A stretch of 64,000 nt of DNA from Aptenodytes patagonicus (Eukaryota; Chordata; Aves; Sphenisciformes; Spheniscidae). Below the pieces are notes generated by a model. It ran no database searches. It had not been told where the DNA came from and saw only the letters and a program-made list of their open reading frames with translations. The position numbers and the translations under genes were made by a program. Positions 1 through 12,300 of this stretch are shown piece by piece; the stretch's first letter is position 1, and each line of letters begins with the position of its first letter. The DNA lies in assembly GCF_965638725.1 (NCBI RefSeq), contig NC_134982.1:46981182-47045181 (forward strand). The letters run 5' to 3'.

Positions 1-40
1 GCTGCAAAGCATCTTTTTCAGAGGGCTTGTCAGCTGTTTC
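1..40 (-). CDS. FBP2: FBP2 exon 4, first 40 nt (truncated by window edge)
   Basis: After the acceptor TTTTTCCCCAG the frame reads [13 protein letters not shown], matching the family motif [10 protein letters not shown] at the start of exon 4. The phase follows exon 3. The rest of the exon lies outside the window. Confidence 0.88.
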
Positions 41-3000
41 CTGGGGAAAAATTACCATTGGAGTGAAGGTTAAATTCTTGTAAGAAACAATAAAAACAAC
101 ACTTCAATAATAATGTGGGGCAGATTTCCTTTTTGTGTCTATGCAGGCCTTTGAAACAACCAAAATAGAGATTGTTCCCACTAGTTCAGGGCAAGTTTGG
201 TGCAAATACATGTGCGCGCTGGGACAGGACATTGAGAGTTTGTAATTTTATACATCACGCAATCAATACGATACCTGCAACAAAGCTGATACCTTAGCAT
301 TACAGCCCAGTCTATTAATTCAAGATCATCAGAAATCTGAGACAGAACAGAGGTACTAATTTTCTGTAAATGTAAACATAAGCTATCATACTGACACCTC
401 TCAGAGGGAATAACTGTGAGGTGAATGCAGTAATTAACATTACAGACAAATTGCTTCCAGTAATGCAGAACTGAAAGGTAGATGGTGCAACATGATGGAA
501 CCAAGATTGTGCATTGGTCTCTGCTGGTGGAGAGATGGGTAACTGAAGTGATATAAATGTTCATATTATATATAAAATAACAAATGCACTTGCATATGTA
601 ATGTGTGAGTGTGTGCACGTATGCATATATAACTCTACATAGAACATCCACATGGCATTTTACTTCAGGCTTTTGATCAATTTCTGACATTCGTATTTTG
701 ATTTGGCACTAAACAGCAATAGCCCAGGCAGAACTGGTGCAAATATTTCCTGGCAGCTCTGGGGGTGTGCCTCAGCCACAGCTTACAAGAGTTTGACTGG
801 TAGGGTTAGAAAGGAGAACAGCCAAGACTACTTGGGAAGGCTGGCTCCAGCCTTCACTTCCTGGGATTACAAAATGCGTAGGGAATGCTTGATATTAATG
901 TTTCTTTAAAAGCTTGTCAGTTGTGGTGGGTCTTCTGTGGATGTTTTGATGGTGGTTCACGAGGAATTAAAATGAGAACTCCCTCAGATCCTTTCTTCAG
1001 GCCCTGGTTTAGCGTTTTATTGTTCCAAACTCAGATAATTTCTCAGTGATTGCATGGGCTTAATTAGACTGAGTAGCAGCTAAATAGAAATAGCAGGTCT
1101 AGCCCAAAATATCTGATTAAAAAAATAAAAAACAGTCGATACTGGTTTGTGTAGGAAATAAAATATTTTATTTATATTCATAAAATATTTCATTAATATT
1201 GAGTAAATTCTTTAAAAAATCAAAAATGCCTTCCACAGATGTTTTCCAAAGGAAAACACCTCTCCTCCAACAAACAGATAAATTCCCTGCTGTTCCCCAT
1301 GGCATGGAACTCTCAGGGTGCCCATCAGGGTCCTAGCAAGGTGGAAGGCTAAGGGTAACCGGGGGATCCTGTTCATCATTGTATGCCAACATCTAGAGGA
1401 AAACTGAGATGTGGGACACCAAAACTACATCTTTCATGGCATATGAAACAGTAATTCCATGTCAAAATGTTTTCATTTTCAGCTGAAAGATTTTGTTACT
1501 TTTGTTACAGCTTACAGTTTTTAGCTGTATTCTGCTCAAAACTTTTTATTATTATTATTTTGGCAAGTTCTTCTGTGGAAAAAAATCCAATTGCCAACCA
1601 GTGCTTCATGGGACCTGAAATATAGCATGTACAAATACATCTGGTACGCAGTCCCTTGGAATTACTCTGTGTCAAGCTGCTTATTCAGAGAGGTTATAAT
1701 GCACATAATGAAGGAAGGCTAGTTAAAACCCCTGTTTGTATATTCCAGAGCTTTGAATACTGAATATTAGTGGCTAATCCTTTGCTAAACAATCTTTTAG
1801 AGAACCAACTATTATACCCTACATAGCATCTTCTCTTTAAAAAATATACCCCCATGGCACATACATCTTAACATCAAAAGCAAAGGTTGTCTATAGTAGA
1901 CTAATTATTTGCAATATTAAATGCAGAATTAAACATACATTTACATCACTAGTTGCAAACATAATATGATTCTCCTAGCTTTTTGTATGCTTTCCTCATT
2001 AAATAAAAATTAATTTTATATAAATATAGTAAAGAGGTTTGTTTTATAGAACATGGTGTGTATACAGTATATGTAGGTGCTGGTTACATATGATATTGAT
2101 TTAAAATATATTTTTCTGAGATGAGCTTTCAGTCCTATCTTTTAAATGCATTTTCTATGTTTATATGGCTGAGAAACCACATATTTGTTGACTATTCTGA
2201 TCCTCCCTTGGGAGATGGACAGTTGGGCAGAATTCACTTGTTTTTCCATCCTTATTCACAACTGTGTTTCCAAGAGCCAGCTTCCAAAAGGAAGGAAGAA
2301 AGCTCAGTCTCAAACAAACATTTCACAGAGCTTGTCAGAATGTAAAAAAGCTAGAGATCAGCTGGTATTTCATCGTTAGGACTGCAGGATTTTTGTCCTG
2401 CCAAATACCATGTACTGTGAAACAAAGCAGGGAATTAAACTGGCCGGTAGACTGATAGCTGCTGAATATTTTCACTTCTTTCTGATGCACAGAGGGATTT
2501 CCTTTCTATTATATTTTGACTATAAGATGGCGGTAGTGAAATCTTTTTAGAGTTCTTTATGCAAAGCACGGAAATAGGTGGAGGGACTGCAGAGAAGCTC
2601 TGACAAGTGTTGACAGAGTCACTTTGGCTCGTTGGTGTGAAGCAGATGAAACAAGGTCCGCAGAGTCTGGCTATAGGGGTACCCTCAGGTGATATCTGAG
2701 TTTGAAAATTTTTGCATGTATGATTTGCCCACATCACATGAGGGAGTCCTCATGAGCTCTGGGAGCAGCTCTGGAAGGACTTGGTTTCCAGGTCTCCCTT
2801 TGTATCATGTGTTTCATGAGCATCCTTTGCATTTGCCCTGAATTCTTACACCTTCTCTGTGAGGGACCACATGGAGGGGAGGACATTATCCTCATGACAA
2901 TGAAGAGGGGGGAAATAAAATACATCTGGGGCACTGGGCAATGTTACAAATTAAAACCAGAATGAAACAAAGCAGCAGAGTTTCATGGCATATATGCGGA

Positions 3001-6000
3001 GTATGAATTGAGACTTGTAGTTTCAGCTCAGTGGCATGAAAAATTGGGAAGAATCCAAGCAAAAAATACTTATTGTCACCACATCCTGACGCTCCAGCAG
3101 CTGAGAGCCCCTCAGCAGCAGTGACTGTCAAGGTCCTATCTCTTGCTCTGGCTCCTGCTGATTCAGCAAGGCTCCTCCCTCAGCCCCACTTTTCTGATGT
3201 TTCTGGTCTTTTTAACAATATTACCCATGCTTCAGAAAGTAAAAGCCAGGTGGAAAATTAAATAAACCTAAGATGGCATTTATTTCCCGGTGGTTTTCTC
3301 TAAGAAACTGATGCAGTGCTTTTCTGGCAGGAAGCGATGGTACCTGCCACCATGGTGGTATCTCTGGATTGGGAGCAGCCAGAGAACCATTTTCAGGTTT
3401 GAAATGTATTAACTAAATCTGGCCTTTGTAGAAAAGTGCTGATTATCTTTTTTTCCTAAAATGAGGCAAATACTTTAGTTCTGGAGGGTGTGCCTTTGGA
3501 AATGAAGTTCAGGTGCTGACATGGTGAGAAAATCAGTCATGCGATCATCTGAGAATTGGAAGATACCAAATATCAGACAGGTGCTAAGAATCATCCTTTA
3601 GAATTACAGTTGTTCTAGCTTTTCCAAAATGATGTTCATGAACCTTAAATGTCTTGAAATTATATTTTCTTTCTTAAGTGATTCTCATCCACTGGGATAA
3701 ACATCTCTTTTATTCCTTTCACATTACCCTTCAGTAACAATCAATAAAGCACTTATTATTATTTCATTATTTCAAAGGGTTTGAAGTTAATAGTGTTTGA
3801 AGTTAATAGCGTTGCTATGAAATTGTCTTGTCTGAGAGGAAGGCGCATTAATTAACATGTACTTTGGAATTAGCATTTTAATGGAAAGAATTATGCAAGT
3901 GAAAGTCTGTAAATTCAACATTGTTTCTAACTTTCCAGGGAAAATTGATAAGTTGTTCTTGTAATTGACAAACTGTGCTTCATCCTAGCAGCAGGATTTT
4001 CATTTGGATATGAAGCATTTGTACAAAGCAATGTAATTTTCTTTTTATGAAGCGCTGAAGGGTATCCACCCACATGAAAACCAGTAACTTAGAAACAGTA
4101 ATTTACAACAAATATGTTAATACATACTAGAACAACAAGAACTATGGAAGGATCAGAAAATTGATTGAAAACTTGAGCATTTGGGACAGACATGAGTTCT
4201 TTGGGAAATGTTCCTATTCTGAAGCAGAATCCTAAGGAAGACTGGGCAGTCTGTAGTCTTTACACACATTAACAGGTGAGTTAAAGATGGTAGAGAAATC
4301 TAACCTGTATTTCAACCTGCTAAGCTATATTTACTTATACACTGAGTATATTAAATATATATAAATATATATATATTTATTATACACTGAGCACTTGCCT
4401 TTATAGTTATGCAGAGTAACCAAACACAACACTTCTAAACAGAAGGCTAAGGTTTAGTATTTGTAAGATGGTGCTTACTACCTTTAAGAATAGTGGACAA
4501 CACAACTATTGCCTACTGTAAATGTTGGGAAGTGCTGTAGTCTTCTAGGCTATCTTTAGAGAGATAAATGAAAAGGGTGAGTGCCCCTGTGCTTATAAGG
4601 GCATATGACATGGATTGTATCCATACAGCTAAGCTCTATTCCCTGAAAAAAGCAAGGTAATAGATGGTACTGGAGGTAGTCCCTGGGCTGCTCTTTTCAC
4701 AAGCCATACCCAGGTATCATCTCAGTGTCGTCTGGCCTGGGCTGCCTCTGTGATGGGGGTTTGCGCTAACCATTAACAGTGTGGACAGCCATATGCCAGC
4801 ACTTGGCTTGTGCCATGACCCTGTTGAGATTGTGCCATAACTGTTTGGTTTACTAGTAGATGCACATCCTCGACAGTGATGATTAGTGTATCACCTACCA
4901 GAAATGTAAAAAACGAGGAGTAGCCAGTTGAAAATTATGAGTTAAAAGATGAAAGTGGAGTTTAAAAATGTACCTTCATATGTTTGAAGTGTAGCGTCTG
5001 AATCTACAAAGTCTTTGCAGTCACAAGTACTGTTAGTGGTACTTCACAACAGTGATGGCTGAGGGTCTCCCATAGTCATATGACTGTGAGCTCAGGCTTT
5101 AGGAAAAACACCAACTGCTGGGAGATTAGCAGTCAAATCACAAGACTTGGCATGACTCTAACTATTAACATTTGTTAATTGGCTGCACCATTGCTGTTCT
5201 GTGCAGCCCCATGGGAGCAGACATGCTGGCAGGGCCCTGGTGGCTGTAGGTGACTGCTTCCTTCACCCTCAGGTGGCCTCCATCGTTAGCATGCTTAAAA
5301 ACCCACATCTGTAACAGGCATAGCAACTCACACCGGGAGGCCACCACACCGCTAAGCGTGATACCGTCCAGGCAGTGACCATCAGCCCTCCCCAGTCAGT
5401 ATCTGGGAAGACAAATACTGTGATTCGTAGGCAGCGCGACACCCCTCAGCTCTCCTGCAGTGAGTAAAGCATCACTGAAGGAGCTAACCATATGCCTGAT
5501 GGTGAGAGGGTTTTATTTAAGTGCCTGTGTGTCTGAAGGAGGGAAGTGCTGCCACCTAACAATTTCATGGGGCTGAGTGTCCCCTTCCTGGGAATTCAGG
5601 CAATATTTTAGCACACGTGAATCTCTAGTGTTACCTCTTCTACTCTTTCTAAGGCTCTGTTGATCCCAAAGACACTTAAAGGACCTAGGAAAGAAACTAA
5701 GCAAGTTGATATACCCAAGACATTTTGCTTTCACCAAGTGAATCGTGCCATGTGTTCTTCGTTCATCCTCTTACCTTTTTGTAGATAGCAAATATTGTTC
5801 CTATCGGTGCCAAGCAGTCTATATTGGATGAGCCATCAAGGGGGTCAAAGCACACCACATATTTACCCTAAAACAGAAGTGGCAAGGGAAGCATTAAATG
5901 ATATGTAGTCTTGCGCTATTATTTCCTTTTACTTGACAAAACCCATGTTTTTATGACTGTGTTTAGCCCTCCAAGCACACCTGGCATGGCTTGTCAGAGA

Positions 6001-9000
6001 AAGCTGCGCTGTTGACCCAGCTGGCCATGCAGCACAACACCCGCTCCCTGCAGGGCCTGCCAAAGAAATAGGAGAGGGCACGTTTCTGCTCAGACAGCAC
6101 AAAATCTCATGATAGAAAGGAGCAGTCCTCTGCTGCCAAGCAATGAAAGAAATCGCTTGAAAGCAAAAGGAGTGACTCATTCTGGAAGCGAGCATCTTCC
6201 TCAAGTAAGTATGTTTTGTTTTGTTATGTTTTGTTCCGAACAAAAGCATTTGCCTGTGATGTGGGGTTTGAGGGTAAGAAGGCAGAAAGAAAACATCTTG
6301 GGGAAAGGGTAGGTTACATCAGTGCAAGCAGTATCTCGCTGCAATAGGATCCCCTCCTGGGGGAAGCCTGATGAAGCAGTCAGGTGTTTCCTCTGGACAT
6401 GTAATGTAAAACCCAGTTCTGCCAGCCTTTCATCTAATTTTATCTTGCCTAAATATTAATGTAATCCAAAACTGTTACACCGACAGTCAAGGAATGAAAT
6501 AGTACACTTACACCTGGGATATGGGGTGTGTCAGCAAACTCCAAAATAATTATCCTCCCCCCTTCCCAAAACTTTAATAATGATTTTACCCTCCACAGCT
6601 CCTTTAGCTGTTGAAACCATGGCATCCACCACAGTTATTAATCAAAACAATGCAGTAATGGTGCAAATTTCCTGAATTCCCCCGGGAAGGGTTGGTTTTG
6701 GGGCCAGGCCCAGGTTTCATACTTGAAACAAGAGTGCCACCTGCTGCTGCCTGAGCCGATAACCCCCTGAAGGCAGGAGCTGCACAGACCCGCTTGTCTT
6801 CCGGGGTGACGATGGCCTCCTTGTTCTCCTCCGTGACCAGGACGCAGGTGCTGTAGGAGGACTGGAGCATATTAATCACCAGGGAGTTGGATAATACATC
6901 CAGTTTCTTCACTTCGTCACCAGTCACATTCACAGTGCCAGCTATACCAAACCTACAGAAAAGTAAAAATATCAAGAAACCTGAGGGAGGCCAACGTTAC
7001 AGGTTTTTGGGAAAAAAACAAGTCAGGGTGGCTCCTTCCTCTCATCTTCCCATACCTCTAACCTTTGGATTAAACTGCTGAGGTGCGTTAGGAGATAATA
7101 ACACATTTATTTAGAGAATAAAAGCGCGCATGAGAAAGAGAAAGGGTGATGGCACCGTTTTTGGGCTTTACCTGGGTCCTTTAGTCTTGCTTGGATGTTC
7201 TCCGGGCCAGGAGCAGAGCCCACAGCCCGGCCAGTGGGTGCCAGGCTTCCCTAGCAGCCCCACAAAGCAGCTGGCAGCAGCTTTGAGGAAGGAGAAGGAG
7301 CAGCTGGCATCTGCATTATTTTCTGCCGCTGGCTGCTCAGAGCTCTGTGATGGTCCTTTAACGCCTGTCCACTCAGTCCCCAGCCACCCCCAAAATCAGA
7401 AGCTTTAAAGACACCCCCAGATAATTCCCCAAGCTGAATTTGATCTCAGGATCAAAGTCTCTTTTGTTTGGTGAGCCTCAGCTGAATTAGGATGATGCTT
7501 TCATTTCCTATCCTGATTTTAGCAATATACTAATGGTGTAGTATACATATTTCTGAAATTTCCAGTTGAGGAAGCACTGTTTAGACCTAATGGGTGTGGT
7601 CTGAGCATCTTAGAAGTATAAGGAATCATACAGGGAATAGATACAGCATTTTTATTCATTATAGAATAAAAAAAAGGAAGGGGAAAGGCATAACTAATTA
7701 GTCCCTAGGATGTCAGTCAGCAGCAGGCCTTAGTTGGGGGCAGGGTAGGTCTTTTGTCTTACTCAAAGCTGCCTGAGCTTTTCAGAAGTATTGAGCATTT
7801 TGGACCCTCTATTTTGGAGTGCCAAGTTTGAGATATTGGAAAAGACCGTGATTTTCAGGGAGTGCTAAGCACCCATTTGCATAGGTTGCATGTTGAAAGA
7901 TAAAAATGAGATAAAAGCAACTGTTCCCCTAAGTCAGGGAGGCAAAACAGCTCAGCTTCACCTAGTAAGTACAGAGACAAAGTACAGTTTAACAGTTAGG
8001 GCATAGGAGCCTGAGGCTACTGTTAACTTTGAGTATGTCTCATGTCCTCTCTATATATTCTGGTCCATGCCTGTAAAGTGAGGGTGATAGTACTGACACA
8101 TTGAATTCATAATTTGCAAAGACCATTGAGGACTTTGACCAAATAGTCAACAGAAGCACAAAAAAACTCAGTGTCATACATTTTGGTGTGTTTCCACAGG
8201 GGCGGGGGGGGGGTGGAACAAAGAACAAATTATAAATGTTGTCTTTCTTACACAAATATATTCCTTGCCTTTTTTATGCATGGATGTTCCAGCTCTCTGA
8301 ACTGCTTCAGATAGATCACCATTAAAAAAATTACACTGATGTCTATTTCACCTGGCTGTGTGAGGAACAGCTCAGTTCATTCCAGGCTTTGCTAAGACAA
8401 TTCTTTATTCCATTTGCTAAACCACTAGATGCCAAATTGTTATGTATGTTTTTCATCTAGGGCCTTTTAAGGCTCCCCACCTGCAATCCTGATACTACTT
8501 GAGGAAGGAAGGGGAAGTGCACTCACGCATGGCAGCATACGGCGTTTCTCGCAGAGCTGTTGCTTTAGACCATTAGTTATACTGCAGTCAGGCAGAACAT
8601 CAGCCTGCGAAGACAAGCCAATCCCTAATTTGCACAGCTCAGCACTGGGCTTGGATGTTAGCAGAAAATATCACAGTGTGATATTCTGCATTAAAAATAT
8701 CATGGTATGATATTCTGCAAATTCACAGTAGATTTAAAAAATAGATCAATACCAACATTTGCAAGGGATAACGAGGTGAGCAGTGCATTGAAGTTCTGAC
8801 TTACTTTTTTAGAGTAAAATATTACAGAACAGCAGTTAGTTTAAATGTCTATCTTGCGCCCAATATTAAAATGCTCCAGAGAGAGAGATCTCCCACTTCC
8901 CACTCTTGATAATACAGGCTCTGACCTCATGCCTACAGTCACTTGGCTTAAAAAAGACACTTCCAATGTATTTATGAATCCCTGCCCACTCCCCAGCCTT

Positions 9001-9234
9001 GCTGCGCAAGTAGCTGTCTCCCTACCTCCTCTTCCTCCCGGTATCGCTAGGTAGGACTCACATGTGGGCAAGGCCCGCCTTTCTGACTGCAGAGGAAATG
9101 GCCTTTATGGCAGTCAGCATGGAGTTGAGCAGCTGTGTCAGCTCCCCTGTCGCTCCTTTAATGCGGCGTCCCTTCTCCATAACGAATCGCGTGAGAGTCA
9201 GCACATCTGTTTCGAAGGGAGTTTTGTCAGACAT
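1..9234 (-). CDS. FBP2: Fructose-1,6-bisphosphatase, muscle type (FBP2), 5' part of gene, exons 1-4 (exon 4 cut by window edge)
   Basis: FBPase hydrolyses fructose-1,6-bisphosphate to fructose-6-phosphate in gluconeogenesis and glyconeogenesis; the muscle form acts in cytosol and at Z-lines. Exons on the minus strand are 9234-9062, 6952-6790, 5867-5775 and 40-1, with GT-AG junctions that join in frame (173, 163, 93 nt). Exon 1 starts [10 protein letters not shown], exon 2 carries [18 protein letters not shown], exon 3 carries [12 protein letters not shown] (the metal and phosphate site), and the exon 4 start reads [13 protein letters not shown]. Lys at position 20 (mature numbering) and Glu69 in GDEV are typical of the muscle isoform; the neighbour FBP1 has Glu20 and Gln69. 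The remaining exons 4-7 lie beyond position 1, so integrity cannot be judged. Oddities are one extra Ala in the AMP-binding loop (KGATGE) and a weak donor after exon 2. The frame is open upstream of the ATG but without another ATG, so 9234 is the start. Confidence 0.93.
41..5774 (-). other. FBP2: FBP2 intron 3 (5.7 kb)
   Basis: No coding exon or recognisable transposon is visible. It is AT-rich, with a short TG-rich stretch near 600-625, an imperfect 17-bp tandem duplication at about 3779-3811, and an (AT)n stretch at about 4353-4380. It is far longer than the equivalent FBP1 intron (1.0 kb). Confidence 0.7.
5775..5867 (-). CDS. FBP2: FBP2 exon 3
   Basis: This 93-nt, phase-0 exon encodes [18 protein letters not shown] through IFAIYKK. 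It contains the family signature with metal ligands Asp118 and Asp121. The flanking signals are acceptor GTTTTAG and donor GTAAGA. Confidence 0.94.
5868..6789 (-). other. FBP2: FBP2 intron 2
   Basis: This 0.9-kb intron is bounded by GTCTGT (donor) and GTTTTAG (acceptor). Nothing else is recognised inside it. Confidence 0.8.
6790..6952 (-). CDS. FBP2: FBP2 exon 2
   Basis: The acceptor TTCTGTAG precedes the split Met codon, then [16 protein letters not shown] follows. This exon holds the catalytic loop 52-72 and the acidic pair in TEENKEA (Glu97/Glu98 of the metal site). The length of 163 nt is identical to FBP1 exon 2. The donor is GTCTGT, a poor match to GTRAGT. Confidence 0.92.
6953..9061 (-). 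other. FBP2: FBP2 intron 1
   Basis: This 2.1-kb intron contains a G-rich run at about 8201-8215 and a pair of small inverted repeats at 8667-8714. No other feature is visible. Confidence 0.8.
8667..8714. repeat. Tandem pair of 19-bp inverted repeats
   Basis: AATATCAC-AGT-GTGATATT (8667-8685) is followed 29 bases later by AATATCAT-GGT-ATGATATT (8696-8714). Both are followed by CTGCA. Each has perfect 8-bp arms around a 3-bp spacer. Confidence 0.75.
9062..9234 (-). CDS. FBP2: FBP2 exon 1 (start codon, N-terminal AMP-binding region)
   Basis: The ATG is at 9234-9232 with A at -3. The exon encodes the N-terminal helices that bind the inhibitor AMP and ends in GCC CAC AT before the donor GTGAGT. 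At 173 nt it is three bases longer than FBP1 exon 1 because of codon GCG at 9153-9151, which gives KGATGE instead of KGTGE. A TTG-initiated in-frame extension to 9327 exists on paper but contains no ATG. Confidence 0.93.
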
Positions 9235-9261
9235 TTTTGCTGGGCACCAGAGTTCTTCTCT

Positions 9262-9330
9262 TCTCAGCTGGATGAGACGCTTTCTTGCCACGTTGAGATC
9301 CTGGGCAGCTGTTTTATTTTGAGACAAAGC
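9262..9330 (-). promoter_or_regulatory. Candidate FBP2 proximal promoter
   Basis: Two CAGCTG E-boxes (about 9267-9272 and 9305-9310) and an A/T box AAAATAAAAC (about 9311-9320) lie 30-90 bases upstream of the FBP2 start codon. E-boxes of this type can bind myogenic bHLH factors, which would fit a muscle gene. The arrangement is suggestive only; no transcription start is shown by the sequence. Confidence 0.25.
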
Positions 9331-12300
9331 TGTTGGCTGTGTTGCTGGTCAGAGTTTATTAAGATGTTTCTGAGACCATGTGATTGAGTGCTCAGAATAA
9401 CTGCACCCCAGGCTGGCCCCACGGCTCCTCCGGGATGCAGGAAAGGAGCCTGAGACAGGACTACAGCTGAGCAACCACTGCTCGGCTTCCCTCCCCACAC
9501 ACTGAAATTAGTGACGTGCAGACCTAGTAACATATTCTAATTGTGCGTTAGACTGCTTATAATGCAGTACTGTCGCTGGCCACTTAGCTGGAAACTCCCC
9601 TCCTGTAGCTGCCGCTCAGCATGGAGCTCAGCATAGACAAGGCAAAGCACACAATTTGCAAGGTACAAGAAAGGAAGGCATAGAGCATCAGTAACCACGC
9701 ATGCCATAGTGCCCCGCGGCAGAGCACCCACCACCCTGTGACTCCGGACGGTGAGGTTCCCTTCCCGTATCACCTTAATCCCTGCTTGCTCACCCCCTTT
9801 TGGCCTCCTCCATAGAGGAGGGTTTTGAAGGTGTATGGCACATCCTAGGGGAATCATCAGGAGGTGCAGGGTGCATCTAGACATGCATTTAATAAAGATG
9901 TTTTATGTTGCTAGCTGGTCTGCTGCAATCCCATTTTAATGACTTCATTCCTAGTCTGGGCTACTTGTAATATTGTAGGCCTTGCATGAATGAGAGGAAC
10001 TGGTGAGCTGTGGCTTGATTGGTTACAAAGCAATTATCTCTTCAATAATTTACTAATTAAGCTTATCTGATTTAAGCATGTGTGTGTCATAACTCACAAA
10101 CTGAAATTTTATGTTGGCTTTGTTATTGTAGTGCACCATGTAAATATCGGTATGTCCAAGTTTGCAATTATACTGCCAGTAACTCCTTACAAGCAATATA
10201 CTTGGATCACAAGATGCTAATGTGAAGGTAGACAGAAATGTCAGCGAAGCAGGTACATGCTATCTGGAACATTGGAATTACAGATTTTGATTACAGCACT
10301 ATCTTCCCACTCAGATAAGGCAGTAAGAACAATTATATGTTGTAGCCTCATTTTACTTACTAGCAGTGCTCCCTTATTTTTAAGCAGAAGATCTGGAAAG
10401 CCCACAAGCAAAACAAGAAAATCTGGAGTTAAAGAAGAAAAGTTTCATTGAGTTTCCTTGTTATCATTCATTTAACCCAAATTATCGCACTAAAATCATG
10501 CCAGGAAGACAGAAACAAAATTCAGTAACAAAACATATACCTAGCTTTGCTTTTGTTAGTAGGAACTGCAGTTGTAGGCAAAGAGTTTTGATTTCCCTTT
10601 GCATTCCTTTTTTAATCTTTAGCATTTATTTGGATTTTCCTAAAAGTGTCTCTTCACCTATGAACAATACATTACTTGGAGAGTTGTAAAGGGATTTGAA
10701 TGCTAAGGTTTTCTACTTTGAAACTAGCCTCAAGCAAAGGTCTCGGAGACTGACAGAACTAAACACTAGCAACAAGTAGAAAGACACAGTTCAGTGCTGC
10801 TTGCATCCCGTGTGCTTAGCTTTGGGGATGTTTTTCAAGTCTCATTCTAAGGAGGAGGAAGGACTGGCGAGCAGAGCTCCTCAGGTGGAGCAACAGGCAG
10901 ATTTTGCACTACGTCCTCTAAGGCAATGGTGGAAGAAAAAAGTGATCTTGAAGATTTCTTTTTCTCTTTTCTACCACTGTGATCTAGTTAAAAGTATACG
11001 ATACCATTCACATCACGGGATGAATATTCCAGAGCACTTTTTGCCAGGTTAGGAGACCTTCTTTCTTCGAACAGACTTTGTACAAAACCAAAATATAACA
11101 TATTTAGGGAGCTCTGGGATAGCACATGGTGCTATTAATAAAAGAAGGGAACAGGTTTCACATTATACATGCAGACGGATCTGCTGGCTTAAAGTACAGC
11201 CATTACATTCTGCACATTATTTCATCATCATGGGAGTTGTCAGCCTGACCAGTACTAAAATGCTTTTAATGCAAAATCTCTCTGCTGTGCAGCTAGAATA
11301 CCATCGGGATACCAAATCAATTTAGCAAATAAAAAATGGGGTGAGAGTTGGCCTATGGCTTCTAACATTTGTCAAAACATCATGTGCAGATCTTCTTTAC
11401 TGTTGAGTCCAAGTGATCTTTTACACTGGTCAGAAAGACAAAGTTCAGATCATCTTCTAACAGAAAGTTTGATTTGGAGTTAGTGGTTCAAAGGGTGTTC
11501 TCAGAGCTAAGAAGTCCATTATTTGCCTCTTTCTTTTTTTTTTTTTTAACTGAAATATCCCCAAATGCTTTTTACGGGTACTGGATATGTTTTAGTATGT
11601 ATAAAGCATAACGCTTTGAGCTGCTGCTCAAATAACACTCCTTCAGTAAGAACTTAACTTACACTAATACGTAAAGAACACAGACTCTACACCCAAGCTT
11701 TCCAGAAATATTGCAGCCAACAGTGGAGCAAGAAGAGAAATAAAATAATAAAACTTGGATAAAGGCACAAGACGGGGTTGCATGAAAACTTTACCCTGTT
11801 TCGATAAATACTGTGATCCCACTGAGTGATAAAACCCTGAATGATTAAACTGAATGATTAAGCTATATATAAAATTACCATTTAATGGCGGGGGGGGAGA
11901 AATCACATTGTCTCAAAAATGTGTGATGATTCTTTGTAAGCCTGAGAACCGCTCAGTAAGACGGGTTGGAACAGCGTAGAAAGGTTAAAACATAAACACC
12001 TCAATTTGACAGATCTTTGGGAGATTTGCCCTCTAATATAAAGATTACACAAGAGCTCTCAGGGCTGATTCACACTTCCACTGGCATATAGGCTAGCCCT
12101 GTGCCTTAAAGGTGACACCTCTTCTAACTGATTTGAAATGTTAGCCGCTTGGATGGCGCTGGCTGAAATTGGAGCCAGCGACCTTCCACCAAATGCCACA
12201 GTTCAGCCTCTGAGCGGGGCAGTGGGTAGTACTGCAGCAGGGGGTGAAGGTGGGTGGGTGCTGTGACAAACCGACCCTCCCGCCCTATGTCGACGCACAG

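Noticed and set aside
1-5774. FBP2 as a truncated pseudogene lacking exons 4-7
   Set aside because: The start of exon 4 is present at 1-40 in the correct phase with a good acceptor, so the gene simply continues outside the window.
9235-9327. N-terminal extension of FBP2
   Set aside because: The frame is open but starts at TTG; there is no upstream ATG, and family proteins begin at the MSDKTPF Met.
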